Source of the DNA: Sipunculus nudus
Taxonomy: Eukaryota; Annelida; Sipuncula; Golfingiida; Sipunculidae
Reading direction: 5' to 3'
NCBI GenBank assembly: GCA_026874595.1
Contig: CM049316.1
Coordinates: 65,703,176-65,767,175 of the forward strand
Length of the DNA stretch: 64,000 bases
The notes below the pieces were generated by a model, which ran no database searches, had not been told where the DNA came from, and saw nothing but the letters and a program-made list of their open reading frames with translations. The translations under genes and the position numbers were made by a program. Shown here piece by piece: positions 11,723-23,964 of the stretch. How positions within the stretch are numbered: position 1 is the stretch's first letter; every line of letters starts with the position of its first letter.

Positions 11723-13278
11723 AGCAAAATAATGAGAATATGGGCCGTTTACCACAATATGAATGCAACCAGATGCAAGACCACTGTGTAACATTCCTCC
11801 ATATTACTAATATCACGACTCGAGTAGGCTTACCAGCCCAATTATCCGATTGCCTACTGAGTCGGGTTGTCACGGCTAGATTAGTTATTAAACGTTCAAG
11901 CAGCTTGCTGTCTTGCACAGAAGATATTTGAAAAAAAATGTTTTGATTGAAACGAAATTTTGTGTGAAGTCACGAATTATACTCTGACCAAGTATTGTTT
12001 TCTTCATAGGAGAAAAGTGCCAGACACAATTAGCCACATGAACCTGGGATATATAGCGAAAATATATACAGTAATGGGACGAAAGATATACATGTATGCA
12101 TGATCTGTTTTCATAAATGTCCGATGCATTCGGCATATTAAACAGAAACTGATAACACGGATCATTTTTAAGGAAAGCCGAAATGAGTTATTCGGCTTTT
12201 CAATAGACATTAGCCTATGAAGAAAGAGGCCAGACCTAACTCCCGTTTATTGTGACGTGCTAATTAGATTCTCCATGCAACGTAAACTTCAAAGTTGCGA
12301 TGGTGTCAGACCTGAATATTCTATTACGAAAATATAATATTTCATTATGTGATAAAAGTAAAACAAAGACTGGGTATAGGGTTTAACCAAAATACCAAGT
12401 GGCTAGACAGATCAACTGCCAAAAAATTAAATTTACCGGTTTTGGGAAAGGGAAGTAGACCCGCGACAGAAACTGAGACACAAGGCTGATATGACTGGCT
12501 CGTGTTGCTGCGAGCAGATATATAGGACAGGAATCTAGTAATAAATGTTGAATTTTTTTTCTTTGAAAATACTGTCTTGATATGTTTATTGAGATCTGGA
12601 TTTTTTTTGGTCACATAGGGATTTCCTGTACCTCACTTGAGTTAAGCTGCGGACAGCTTCTTTAACAAATCACACAATCTAATTTTTAAAAATAATTTTT
12701 TTTGTGTACGTTAGATTTGACTCGGTTTATATACGCGGATATACTATATGATATATAAATATGACCCTTCAGTATGTAAGATTCCCCTGTCCTACTGTCT
12801 ATTCATTCAAGCGTGACACATGGGATGCAAAAAATTACTCAATACTATCCTCAATTCATTATATAATTTTCTAACTTTATTCAACAATCAATATACAAAA
12901 CAAGAAATCATTTCTCTTACAGAAAATGTCATTTTAATACGACAATCTTTGGATAAAATCTTGTGTCGTGTTTTTTTTTATTTTTATTTTTTTGCAATTA
13001 TCAATTCTGCCTGCATGTATTGCTTTTTGGATATTGTTCGAATTGTGAATGGCCGAATTTCTATCTCTGTGTATTGAGATATTGGCTGCTTTCTCAATAT
13101 TGCAGCGCAAATTACTACACACTATTTTTTATATTTTTTGGTAATTTTTATGTTGATTAAATTACACAATTAAAATTGAGGTAATGTTAGTTATATTATG
13201 AATATTTTGGTAATTAGAGGAATAGCACAAGCAAAATACATATATATATCCATATGTTTTTTATAAAACATTACATGA
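11723..13278. other. No gene seen; one small hairpin
   Basis: AT-rich sequence. There is a perfect 9-bp hairpin (AAAGCCGAA / TTCGGCTTT, 12,174-12,182 and 12,191-12,199, 8-base loop). ORFs are short and unrecognised. Confidence 0.5.
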
Positions 13279-13333
<55 letters not shown>

Positions 13334-13432
13334 TTGCAGCGGGGTATCTTAAAGTAGTAAAAATATTTGGCCGACTGTCCATACGCGGCGTGTCCATCAA
13401 AGAGGGGTTGCCGCAGCCCGAGGTTTTACTGT

Positions 13433-13463
<31 letters not shown>

Positions 13464-13686
13464 TTATTTTTATTATTATAATTATTATTATTATTATTAT
13501 TATCATATTATTATTATAAAAATGATGATAATAATAATAATAATGATAGTAATTATAATTGTTATAATTATAATTACTATTATTATTATTATTTGGTTTT
13601 AATAATAATTTTTATTATTAATTATATTTATTATAATAAAATAAATATTAATTTTTAATTTATAAGTTTTATTATTATTATTATTA

Positions 13687-13752
<66 letters not shown>
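13279..13752. repeat. ATT trinucleotide microsatellite in two blocks
   Basis: A clean (ATT)n block spans 13,279-13,332, and a longer, interrupted ATT/ATA/AAT block runs from 13,432 to 13,752. Between them sits about 100 bp ending GAGGTTTTACTG followed by TA (13,420-13,433). That matches the right end of the Tc1/mariner-type elements, so the second block seems to have grown at the edge of such an element. Confidence 0.9.
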
Positions 13753-14729
13753 ACTACAGTATAACAATGATGCAATCATTTGATCAAAGTCCTTTTCTTC
13801 TTTATGCGATGGCCCCCGCGCTATGAGTTTAAGTCCGTCCCTGCTATGACTTTAAATGGATCCGTGGAAGCCCTCATAAATCACCTGTCGGGTAATTAAT
13901 TAAATCACCTGAGTTGCATTTGGCTGCTGGTTTTTCGAGGATGGGATTCGAATAATGGAGAGGAAGGTCCCTATGGCCTTACCAAGGAATATATGGCTGA
14001 AGTGTTAGCCGAGACATGTCATTAATTGCTGTCGCAAAATCGTGTCCAGTAACCATGCCGTGCGCAAGAACAGCTGAGACAGGTTTACAAAAGACCAGCA
14101 AGTTCCCATCTCCTTTTACAAAAGACTATTTGTCTGTCAGGACTGAAGTCGTCAACTGTCTTTTTTTGTCATATCTGGGATCGAGGTCCATTTTTTCTCC
14201 ACTGATCCATATGCTATTTTTGAGTACGTGGTAGATGTCTGTTCTCTTACGTGCGGGTGTAAAGATATCAAGCAACCCCTATGACATTAACCCCCTCCTG
14301 TTTTTATGCCCCCCCCCCGTATGAAGGGGAGGCTGATAGTGGTTTATGAGTTTATCAGGGGCGTAGCTAGCGCAAGGGGGGGGGTGCGGGGGGCGTGCCG
14401 AGGGGGCTCCTGCACCGCTCGCATCCAGTACTCCCCGTTCTCCCCGAATTTTATTTAGACTAATAATGATTATTTTTTCTACAACACAGTCCACTGGCAA
14501 CTTACATTGATCGCTGGGCGATTGCCTTTATATACTTCAACATTAATTTTAAATTTGTTTTATTGCATTTAATTAATCTATTTTATTACATTAAATTTAG
14601 GGGTAGCCATGCAATGTCTGATTAAATTTCGTTTATTTACATGTGAAAAACAACATACCTTTACATCCAAACTCTTCACAAAATTTCATCAAATCTGTTC
14701 AGTTAAGCTTAAAGACAAATCCACTGTCG
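13753..14729. other. No gene seen; orphan MITE end and G/C runs
   Basis: CAGGGGCGTAGCTAGCG at 14,357-14,373 is a hAT-like MITE end followed by G-rich sequence, without a clear partner end. Otherwise I see only short ORFs. Confidence 0.4.
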
Positions 14730-14876
14730 CAGAAGCGGATCCAGATGGGGCGGGGGCCGCAGAGGGTACGAACCCCCCACCCCCCTATTCAGGGGCCGCA
14801 ATCTTCTTTTTTAGGTTTTGTCATTGGTGTTCCAATGTGGGACCCCTCCTTTTCATAAATCCTGGATCCGCCCCTG
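14730..14876. mobile_element. Small hAT-like MITE (147 bp)
   Basis: The left end CAGAAGCGGATCCAG and the right end CTGGATCCGCCCCTG form a terminal inverted repeat with two mismatches. The flanks are ACTGTCG and TGACGAC, so a 5-bp duplication with one mismatch (TGTCG/TGACG) is possible, but no clean 8-bp duplication is seen. The interior is C-rich. It belongs with the other CAGNGGCG-ended elements here. Confidence 0.6.
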
Positions 14877-15061
14877 TGACGACTACTCAACCATTACGCT
14901 GTGGAGCCATGAAGCTACGGAGACGGAAGAATAATCAGTCCGGATGTAATTTGGAAACGATTTTTGGAATAATTATCGTCTTAAACCCCTATATATATAT
15001 TAAATCACTCCAAAAGTTGTTTATATTCATATTAGACAATACAGTATACATTAATGAAAAT

Positions 15062-15508
15062 CTGGTACAATGATCTTTCTGATGATTTACATATTGTTAA
15101 ACCTTCCACTCCATTTTCATATGATTTTTGTTACATTTTAAAATTTAGAAAACAAAATTAAAAGGTACACTATTTTAAGCACCCAGTAACAGCAAGTCAC
15201 TGTTTAGTGATTTAATATTAAACTACATGAAAATATCTCAAAGTCGTTTTTTCCTCTATCATGTTTGATTCAATAAAAATTTAAAATTTATTTTTTAAAA
15301 GGAAAGACACAGAAGTGGAAAAAGATAATTTTTTTTTCAGGTAGTGTCATGTAGTTTAATATTAGCTCACTAAACTGTGGTTTATTGTTACTGGGTGCTT
15401 AAAATAGTGTACCTTTAAAAAATAAGCTTTTTAATGTTACAAAACCAAGTAAAAATTGTTGAAAAGTTTAAAAAAATAAGTATTCCATCAGAAAGATGAA
15501 TGTGCCAG
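15062..15508. mobile_element. MITE with long terminal inverted repeats (foldback type, 447 bp)
   Basis: The two ends are inverted copies over most of the element, with about 165-base arms around a ~115-base centre. The best block is a 31-base perfect inverted match, 15,161-15,191 against 15,386-15,416 (contains GGTACACTATTTTAAGC). A second block, 15,202-15,230 against 15,347-15,374, matches at all but two bases. The outer ends are CTGGTACA..ATCTTTCTGATG and its mirror. No coding capacity is present and I could not fix a target duplication. The RNA would fold into a long hairpin. Confidence 0.8.
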
Positions 15509-18500
15509 GTTTAAAATAACACACGCTTCAAAGGGTCAAATATGAATTAAAAACAACGTTTTGATTAAATTTTGATTTTTATTCTCCACCTTGTGGGTCC
15601 GATCTGAATATGACTTAGCGGGGGTAATCTTAAGCGAGGTCAATCTGAATTCGCTACACCGGTAACATTTTATATTTCTTGTCCAACCAGGGGACCAGCA
15701 AGAGCATGAAAGAAACGTGATTGAAAACGTGACCAAGGAAATTAGCAGCTGCTCTTAAGCCATGCTAAATTAGGAATTACCATTTCTTCAGCCAAATCTG
15801 ATTATCTTATTAGATCAATCTCCCGCACGATTGTCAAACTGTTTAAAATATGTCCGCATGGGGACCTTTATATAGACAAATGCTGGATTTAAAAGAGAAA
15901 CAGGAAAAACAGAGAACATAAATTAAGACAAATATGTATGTATATCTGCCACAGAATTGTTTATATCAGATAATTCCTTTTTAGTAAAGTATTTGTTCTT
16001 ATTTTACTAGAGAAAGTGCTGTAACATCGTTACCCTGACATCTAATTTTTCACAATATTTAGATGTTGTATTTTCATGACTGATTTTGTTTATAAGACAT
16101 TTTTCATTATAAAACGCCTTGTGTTGATTTAAAAGGCATTGTATGACAATTTTATGAGGGACCGTCGTCATATTATATTACCTTGCTTAACCAGAGACTA
16201 CCAGAGTTGTACCCATGTTGTTTTACTCTCTGCATCTTATTATCCGACTTGTGACCTCCAGTTTTTAGGGTTTACAAAGATGGAGGCACAGGCATGCATT
16301 TATCAATTTGGAAAGGTTGCAAGGAATCGAACTGCGCTGACTTGGACCCACATTGACAAGATTACGACTCTGCTGTTAAGGGATTGTTGGAGTCCAAATC
16401 TGACACCCACAGTGCATCCGGACTTCAAAATATACCAAAGGCGAAGGTATAAATGTAGCGAAGACGACAATATAGTTCGTCAAGTGTGTTGGATAAGAAT
16501 CGTTTCAAGCCATATCACATTAACATTGGCGTTTTATGGTAAGGACTTACCAGAATAAGTAATATTTTGTAAGCATGCGCATGTGAAGTGTAAACAGAAG
16601 GTGTTTCCGTGAAATGTAACAAATTTTTACTTTGAAGTTTGTTATTTGAGACCAGAAGGGCCGGCCGTCCATTGTGCCCAAACAGCAGGGGTTCGTTTCG
16701 GGTAGAAACGACATCTAGCGGAAGGATGGCAAAAAATGAATCCGTCAGGTTTTGGTTAAAGCACAGAAATACTACAAGGAAGTATTTCGAGGACAGTCTC
16801 AGGCTCGACAGGCTCGAATCTGTCTGTGGGGAGCGTTTGCCGGCGGCGAAGCCGTAGAGAAGAGGCACGAAAAATATAATATTGATAATCATTGACCATG
16901 AAAACCTAGGTCTAGACATAGTATTTGGCCTTTTATCTCGGAGATTTCGAGATATTTTAAACCGTGGAGTGATTTTTAACGGCGGCCCTAATTTGCAAAT
17001 TACAATAATTTTCCAGGGTTGTAATGAGAACAATTTATCTAAAATGTATCAAGGGACACATATCGTTACGAATCCACCATTAATCTGTTATTATGACACG
17101 TAATGGAGACAGGAAGCAGAAAGAATCAAATTAATAATCAATTTCCGCAAAACTTTATGTTTATATTTGCCCATATTTTGCAAACTCCCATGCTTTGACC
17201 CTTTTCCCAAGTTTTTCTGACGTTTTCAATGATGCTCTTTCATATAAAATGGTTGGTTTGTTTTAGGTTCCTGAGGTGTTTATCTTGTGAGGTTCAGAGT
17301 CTAGAGTCTAGAGTGAATTTGTATATAATCGTGAATGGTTTGGATGGTGGGATTAAGTAGGAGAAAAGGCTATGGGCCCCGTCTGCACTGAAAGCTGACT
17401 TTTGGTGCCAGCTGCTGTTTAGACCTTTGGGAAATAACATATACATGTATAAGGAAAATAAACGGGTACGATCGAACGGGAGCGTGTTGTGCAATGGACT
17501 GTTAACATTTTGTTCTTAATAACTGACATTTTAAAACTTTATTCACATTTCCACAGCAAGGTACTATCACGGAGAGTAAATGAATAAATCATTCGATAAA
17601 AAGGTCGCTGCAAGTGGGATTTAAAGGGGGATCACTCACGACACGAAATGAGACTCCCAGCAGGTTTAACAGGATTCCGAAAGGTTAACTCTTTGTGAAC
17701 CTGACGACGATAGTATTGATAATTTGGGCAGTATCAATAAATTATTAATTAATATATTATTATACAAAAATCATCATCATCATCCTCCTTATTATTATTA
17801 ATTTGTGATCTGAACACACGTTCTAGTAAACATATAGGAATTATATGCAGTGTATACGTTTGCTAACTTCACTGGGAGAGACTTCAGATAATTTAACCGA
17901 GATTAGTTTATAAGTACTTTTACATTAAAATATGGTCCTGTAAATTACCTGGAAGATATTGAAAATCGTAAAGAAAGCCACTGAACAGAATAGGTGTTTT
18001 GAAATAAATCGACAAAGCTTTGATCTAAATTTATACATAACTAGTAATATGAGATAAAATATATCTCAAACATAAAGGTTTTACCGTTATTATGCTGGAA
18101 AATAACTATCATAGAGAAAGGTGGACACAGGTTTACCAACAGGTGATCACCTCTATCACTTGCGGGCAAAATCACCTAAATAATGATTGTCGCGTACATT
18201 TACGTCACGTATGAAATCACGCGGACGAGATCAGATGTAATTCTTTCTGGGCAGACAGATTCTGCAAAAATTATAATTAAATGACGTCCCAAAGCCGGAG
18301 CAGCTGATAAAACCAAATCACATCAAATCCGAAATTTCCCTGGTGGATATTTAGGGCGACCTTAACAAATATCTAACTCAGTCAGGGGACATGTTCACAT
18401 GTTTCTATTTTGATCTCTTCGGTATTGGGAGGTTTTCGATAATGTAAGTCAAAGGTTAAAGATAGTAAATGTTGATGAAACGGTTAAAAATCCCAAGGGA

Positions 18501-19239
18501 CCGCTGCCTTGATAATAGCATGCGTCAAATTTAGAATGAATAATTATAACACATCACCCACTTGGGATTCTTATTCATTACCTTTTCCCTTGAAAATTTT
18601 CTTTTTGAATTTATTGGTCAGTTGGTAGAAACCGAATACAGGCTCTCCTTGCTTGGTAATGTCAAGTTAGGCAGGATTTTATGCTCACATAAACGTTTGA
18701 TGTTATAACAGAAACATTGCAAGAAACACTAAAGTTTGTTTTAAGACAATAATGAGGATTATGTATGGCTTATCTTGGTCGTTTAGGAACTGTGAGACGC
18801 CGTCTCTTGATTACAAACAATAGATTTTTGTCGACTATTTGGAGTGTATTTTAATATCGTTAAAAAGTTCTAACAGAGTTTACTATGCACCAGTGAAATT
18901 TAGAAACTTTAACTTTTTATCTTTTAATTATTCACATTTAAATTGTGCTTCAAATTACCAGGTATAATCTAAATTTTACGTATATGTAGAACGTTTCGCT
19001 TCAGTTAACAAAAGTACTGAATTCACTTTATAAATTCATATCCCTACCTCCAAAACATTAAAGGGGAAAAAGACACAACGTACATGTCAAATAGTTCCTC
19101 TTTATTGCGTTTTCTTAATCACGTGACAATCCTTCTTCACTTAAGATGCACACCTGAAGAAATGCTTAATAAGGAATGACTCAATTAATATTGGGCAATT
19201 TTAAGAAAATGAAATAAATGAGTGCTTGTTTCCTTGGTA
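15509..19239. other. No supported gene; two overlapping long ORFs of unknown nature
   Basis: Two of the longer open frames in the window lie here on opposite strands: 16,139-16,558 (+, 139 residues) and 16,515-17,033 (-, 172 residues). Neither shows a domain, signal peptide or repeat I can name, and neither has a convincing exon structure. Sequence from about 16,140 to 17,100 is less AT-rich than its surroundings, which by itself lengthens ORFs on both strands. The rest (17,100-19,239) is AT-rich with nothing recognisable. Confidence 0.3.
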
Positions 19240-19470
19240 CTGCAAGGTGACTAGAAAATTGGCATTTTAGTCAGGATTGACGCGGATCCTTCCGGTTTGT
19301 TGACAAAGATGTAATTTCCCTTGAATCCCTGACCATCACGTGACACATGATTGACAGGTCAGGTGACCTGATACCCAACAGATCCCTTTGTGTCTGTCCT
19401 CAATAGACGACAGCGTCTCTAGAGTTCAGATTTGACTGCTTTTTCATGTTAACTCGTTCTCTGCCCTCCT
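19240..19470. promoter_or_regulatory. Possible regulatory segment with AGGTCA inverted repeat
   Basis: A less AT-rich, non-repetitive stretch. It holds AGGTCA-GG-TGACCT (19,356-19,369), a perfect inverted repeat of the nuclear-receptor half site with a 2-base spacer. A CACGTG E-box lies just upstream (about 19,338-19,343). Both are only sequence matches; no gene is visible nearby to be regulated. Confidence 0.15.
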
Positions 19471-20243
19471 CTTACAGTCTTGCTCCTTTAAGAGAGGCCT
19501 TGCCCAAGTCAGGCGATCTTGCGATGTATAAACTTTTTATCAAAGGATAAGGGTAAAATAAAAGATCTCAGGTAAACATATCAATCCATTAGTGAAGCTC
19601 CACATGGCAGAAACACAGATATTGATGGCGAAATCATTAGCTGATGTTCACGTTTGCTTGGGGTTCTGATAGAACCATTTGTCCTATTAATCTCCCAGGC
19701 TAGGCCCGCATGACACTGATGTGGCAGGATTACAAAATGTCACCTGATGGAAAGACCAACCGCTATCAGATCCCAGGGAGGGACTCAAAACGCTGCAGAC
19801 AGATTGAATCAAGGATCTTGAAATACACGCAGATAAGGAAAAAGACTAGACTGGAGATTGAGAAGTCCCGTACCTCTAGTCGTTCAGTATATACACACCC
19901 AATATGTTTTATCCTGCCTGGGAGAAGTTCATGGTGCTAATACCAACTATAGACGACACCCTCCTTATAATCTACCCCTTTCTCATAAGATAATCAGATG
20001 AATTTTCTCTTCCATGCGACTGATGTTACATTTTAAATTTGTATAAGAAATACAGTAGTATACGCCATGTCCCTCATCACTGCAAAGCAGTGAGAGAACA
20101 TCTACCTGAACAGGTAAGTCTGCCCCGCGGATCCTCGTTTGGGGGGGGGGGGGGGGGGGGGTTGAGAGGGGCACGCTGAATGCTAGGTTTTAAAATATTT
20201 CAGGGTGAATTTGTTTTGATGGTTTCATTCTAACCACATTCAC
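19471..20243. other. No gene seen; G-run
   Basis: Unremarkable sequence with a short ORF (19,710-19,940) of no recognised family and a run of about 21 G residues near 20,141-20,161. Confidence 0.45.
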
Positions 20244-20292
20244 CTGATGATCGGGTCGCATCCCGTGAAACAGACTGTTGTCAATTAACAGT
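20244..20292 (+). other. CTGATGA-stem-GAAA motif (hammerhead-core-like, retroelement 3'-end type)
   Basis: CTGATGA (20,244-20,250) is followed by a CGGG/CCCG stem (20,252-20,255 and 20,262-20,265) and GAAAC (20,267-20,271). A short ACAGACTGTT segment and TGTCAAT come next. Bases before CTGATGA (ATTCAC) can pair with GTCAAT after it at five of six positions. This is the order of a hammerhead ribozyme, but stem II is separated from the core by a T/T mismatch and stem III would be very short. Similar CTGATGA..GAAAC tails are common at the 3' ends of Penelope-like and other retroelements. Confidence 0.25.
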
Positions 20293-20311
20293 GTTGTTTT
20301 TCTTCAGAGTT

Positions 20312-20314
<3 letters not shown>

Positions 20315-20361
<47 letters not shown>
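20315..20361. repeat. (TA)n microsatellite
   Basis: An uninterrupted TA run of roughly 23 dinucleotides. Confidence 0.95.
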
Positions 20362-20365
<4 letters not shown>

Positions 20366-20470
20366 TAGTACCTTCGGAGCTAATGAGCTAATACCAGTTG
20401 ATGATTCCACCTGAATACATGATTGATTTTCTTGATCTGAGATTAGTTGTTATGCATGTTATAAAGCAGG

Positions 20471-20673
20471 ACCCCGCAATCTCAAATTAACCCTCGGAAT
20501 CGACAGGTTAGTGTTTCAGATATTTACGGTTGCACTGTATGTGTTATAATTGTTAAAACCGCAGGAGCATGAATATACAGAAGCATCTCGCAATCTCGAC
20601 GACCCACGGGATCCAGATGTTGGTGTATCAGACATTTGCCGTCGCCCTCTTTGTATTATAAATGTCCACACCG
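20471..20673. repeat. Diverged tandem duplication, ~112-bp period
   Basis: The segment 20,471-20,562 is repeated at 20,585-20,673. Shared features in order are CGCAATCTC, a GGTTAGTGTTTCAGA-like block, a TTTACGGTTGC-like block and TATTATAA(T)TGT..ACCG. Identity looks moderate, so the duplication is old. Confidence 0.6.
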
Positions 20674-20775
20674 GGCCTTCAAAATGGCCGTGTTGGCTGG
20701 ATGATAGCCTGTGGCATGTTTATTGATACTCCTGAGCCCGGTCGTTTAACATCCCCGTTGACCTGTACTCCTCCT

Positions 20776-20777
<2 letters not shown>

Positions 20778-20819
<42 letters not shown>
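20778..20819. repeat. (TA)n microsatellite
   Basis: An uninterrupted TA run of about 21 dinucleotides. Confidence 0.95.
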
Positions 20820-20821
<2 letters not shown>

Positions 20822-21195
20822 GTATTTTTTAATAATTACATATTAAATTAATTTTTGCATGTATCAATTGTTGTGCTTAACCTGTTGTTAATGCATTGAT
20901 CATTCGTTGAAGTAAATCTTATTCCGGGTTTCCTGCATTGAACTCTAATATACGGCTTTTTGAGTACCAAATCAGAAAAATACTTATTATTCCTACGATA
21001 TTGCAATTCCAGCTGGCAGTAAAATTTGTTCAAGAGTGTATTTCCGTACAGTTCGTTTTTTACCCAAGCATCCCAAACATGTCTTTTATTCAAACCAGCT
21101 GCACTTTAATAACTTAATATCCCAAGTTGAACACGAGGTAAATATTCTGCAGCTTAAATAAAGCAATAATTATAATATTGAAAGAGATCTGATTC
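20820..21195. other. No gene seen
   Basis: AT-rich spacer with an 81-residue minus-strand ORF (20,848-21,093) that I do not recognise. Confidence 0.5.
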
Positions 21196-21435
21196 CAGGG
21201 GCATCAATATAGGGGATGGGGGGTGGGGGTGGGGTGGGGGTCAATGTTTTCATCCCCCCAGATATTCAGATAATAATATTTATATATTGGAAATGAAATA
21301 TATTAATATTTAGAATTATAAACTTTGGTTCCATTTATGACTTTACTGTGAAATATTTTATATCTAAACCTGGTGTGTGTGTGTGTCTGCGAGTCGCCCC
21401 CCCCCCCCACCCTTGAAGATAAATTGACGCCACTG
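21196..21435. mobile_element. hAT-like MITE, family H copy 1 (240 bp) with 8-bp target duplication
   Basis: The left end CAGGGGCATCAATATAGGG pairs with the right end reading (minus strand) CAGTGGCGTCAATTTATC. The 8 bases outside are TCTGATTC on the left and TCTGTTTC on the right, a 7-of-8 match that fits the 8-bp duplication made by hAT transposases. The interior has G-runs, an AT-rich part (TTAGAATTATAAACTT), a short GT tract and C-runs. The interior matches 42,262-42,647, so these two are copies of one family. Confidence 0.75.
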
Positions 21436-22122
21436 TCTGTTTCCGATCCGACCTGTTTCTGGTATCAGAAAAAAATGTGCTTGCCGTAGATCACAAAAAA
21501 AAATTAAAGATTACACTATGATATTAATACCAACTGTGATGGTTGATTATATCGGATTCACTGACTAGGAGTTAATCAATGACGTCATGGCACCTAATGA
21601 GCCCCATAATATAGCAGAATTAATGGCGCCCAGTTTAACTCCTTCCTAAACAGCTACTTATCTTCAATATTAGATTCTAATTTTGTTAGTCTTTCTTCCA
21701 CAGTTGCTGGCTTTGTCTTGCAAATGCTAGACACATGTAGGTGCAAACCTTAAATAACCAAAATTTACTTTAGAAAACATAACGTTTGATTAATTAATTG
21801 GAAATTGGACTTGAACTGAGTTAATTTAAACAAAGTTTGCTTGCCACTGGGTGACGTATGGACATAAAAGTAACCACTCATTTAATAACTGTTTTAGATT
21901 TTCAAATCTAATTTCAAAATGTTTTATTTTATTAAAATGTCAAAAGTCATCCGTTATCATTTTAACGAAAATAAATGCATAATTTCGTTTATGGTGCTTG
22001 CACCTAAAGTTGTATGCCTATTGCGTCATTAGTATAAGTTGTGTTTATTGTCTATTTTCTATAAATACCAGATCATAGCATTCAGACACATATTGATATT
22101 ACAGATATAGATAATATAGATA
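21436..22122. other. No gene seen
   Basis: AT-rich spacer without recognisable features. Confidence 0.5.
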
Positions 22123-22124
22123 TA

Positions 22125-22308
22125 CAGTGAAATCTCGTTATGTCGAACTCGCTTAAGTCAAATAGCCCGCTTATGTCGAAGTTACAGACACGATATTCCG
22201 GACAACTCTAGTTAAATTATAACCAAATAAAACCCGCTTGTGTCGAACCTCGGATGTGTCGAAGTTTTCTGAGGGTCCCTTCGACTTCGATACAACGAGG
22301 TTTTACTG
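22125..22308. mobile_element. Tc1/mariner-type (pogo/Tigger-like) MITE, 184 bp, TA target duplication
   Basis: The left end CAGTGAAATCTCGTTATGTC mirrors the right end GATACAACGAGGTTTTACTG. The ends are flanked by TA at 22,123-22,124 and 22,309-22,310. Subterminal TGTCGAA motifs occur several times in both arms. It is too short to code for anything. The ACAGTAAAACCTCGTT-type terminus is typical of pogo-like elements in many animals. Confidence 0.85.
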
Positions 22309-22310
22309 TA

Positions 22311-22796
22311 CTTTAATACCTTTTAAATAACAAGTACATTTTATTCAAACTGATTTAAGATGCTGGAAAATTTGTCTATAATGAATACTAGTATCTCATA
22401 ACAATAAAGGCAATGTGTAAACACCGAATGAAAATTAATGATTTAGAATGTATTTAGGTTAGAAACAGGTAAATAGGCATTTTTTATTATGTTAAAATTG
22501 CATTTAAATGGAATGGTGGAAACACTAGGAAAATAGATGTTGAAATAATACAAGGGTATGTTCACTAAAGTCTCCTTAAAATAATAACTAATTCTGAATT
22601 CCAGGTTGAATCTATATTCTAGTGTGTGAGTCTTTTCCCTTGTGATTATTTAGTATCAAACGCAAGGACTAGTCCCGCTATGTTTGAATTTTCATTTATC
22701 TGTAAGCCTTATGAGTTAATGTTACCGTGGGTTTAATAAACAGGGAGGTGAATTCAACAATGAAAATCAAACACTTTCCTAATGCTGTGTTACATA
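22311..22796. other. No gene seen
   Basis: AT-rich spacer with no recognisable element. Confidence 0.5.
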
Positions 22797-22928
22797 TCTA
22801 AAATGTGTGCAGACGTTTCTCTCGTTGATTTTGTGAAATAAGCTATCCAATTTGTCTTATCCCACTAGACTACATATCGTTTACAAGTAAGATTCTGTCA
22901 TTACAAGACTTCTTCAGCGTCTGCATTG
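22797..22928 (+). repeat. Short retroposon-like repeat, copy 1
   Basis: The core (GAAATAAGCTATCCAATTTG through TATCGTTTACAAGTAAG) is nearly identical to 24,005-24,063, and the match extends to TTACAAGACTTCTTCAGCG. Its flanks may hold a decayed direct repeat (TGTGTTACATATCT against TCTGTTTTCATAATCT), but that is weak. Confidence 0.75.
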
Positions 22929-23950
22929 TGGCATGTCTGTTTTCATAATCTGGTGGCAAATTAGGACATCGTCTGGTTTAAGTAATTGTATTAGGTTATG
23001 TATCCTCCATTTGATTGAGTAACATTTTCAATACCGCCGAGAGATTAGAAGTAAGTAAAAGAACATTCTTGTCTCGGGTTTTGATTTTAATTCTTGTTTA
23101 AAGTAACGAGACTTACGTCATGTATTAAATTAACATCAATAAATTTTGGTTAATCCGTCAGTTGGCATACGGTTGAGAAATCGACTTACAGTTATTTAAC
23201 TTGTGCATGAATTTATCACGAATATGCTTTTACTGTTTTGTATTATTATGTTAAATATAGTCGATTTCCTGTTGTTTTTTCCGCATGTTTTCGTTCCAAC
23301 ATGTTTGTACCGGGGGAGAGGTATATTTTTTGGTCGAAGGGCTGGATACCCTGGTGTTTTTTATGATCGTTGGCACTGCGACAGCCCCTACGCGAAATGA
23401 TATCGAATATCCAAGGATTTAATGGGGAAGTATAAAAAATATCCACACTAAGGACACTTCAAATCTAACCCGGCATTTCCATGCCGTGGCTAAAGATGCA
23501 TTGCTTTACCGCGGTATAAAGTGCAAACATAGTAAATATCAGGTTTTAAAACATCTATACCCTTGTAGACCTTCAACATAAGGATAAGTAATGTGTGTCT
23601 TCAATAAAAGAAATCGAACAATCTGTTAAAAGTCTGATAGAATAGTATGAAGTCGCAAGGAGGCGTTAATTAGTTTTGCAGCATTGGCGTGCGAACAGTC
23701 TGCCAGTTTGACCCTTGTGGTCCCTTCGTGCTGGATGGCGTCACAACACGACCCGCTTCTGTGACAAATGTGTCAACAGTCTAACCATAGTTATATGGAA
23801 TAAGCTCATACAAAAGAATTAAAATATGTGCTGGTATGAATTTTCTTTGCGAAAGCACTCTCAAATATCAACACTTCGCCAAACTAGCTATTAGACTGAC
23901 ACAGGAAGCTAATACGAGATAAAGAATAATGCACTATCAGAATTTAAACC
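22929..23950. other. No gene seen
   Basis: Ordinary AT-rich sequence. The ORF at 23,203-23,400 shows no family I recognise. Confidence 0.5.
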
Positions 23951-23964
23951 TCGGGGTCTGTTTT

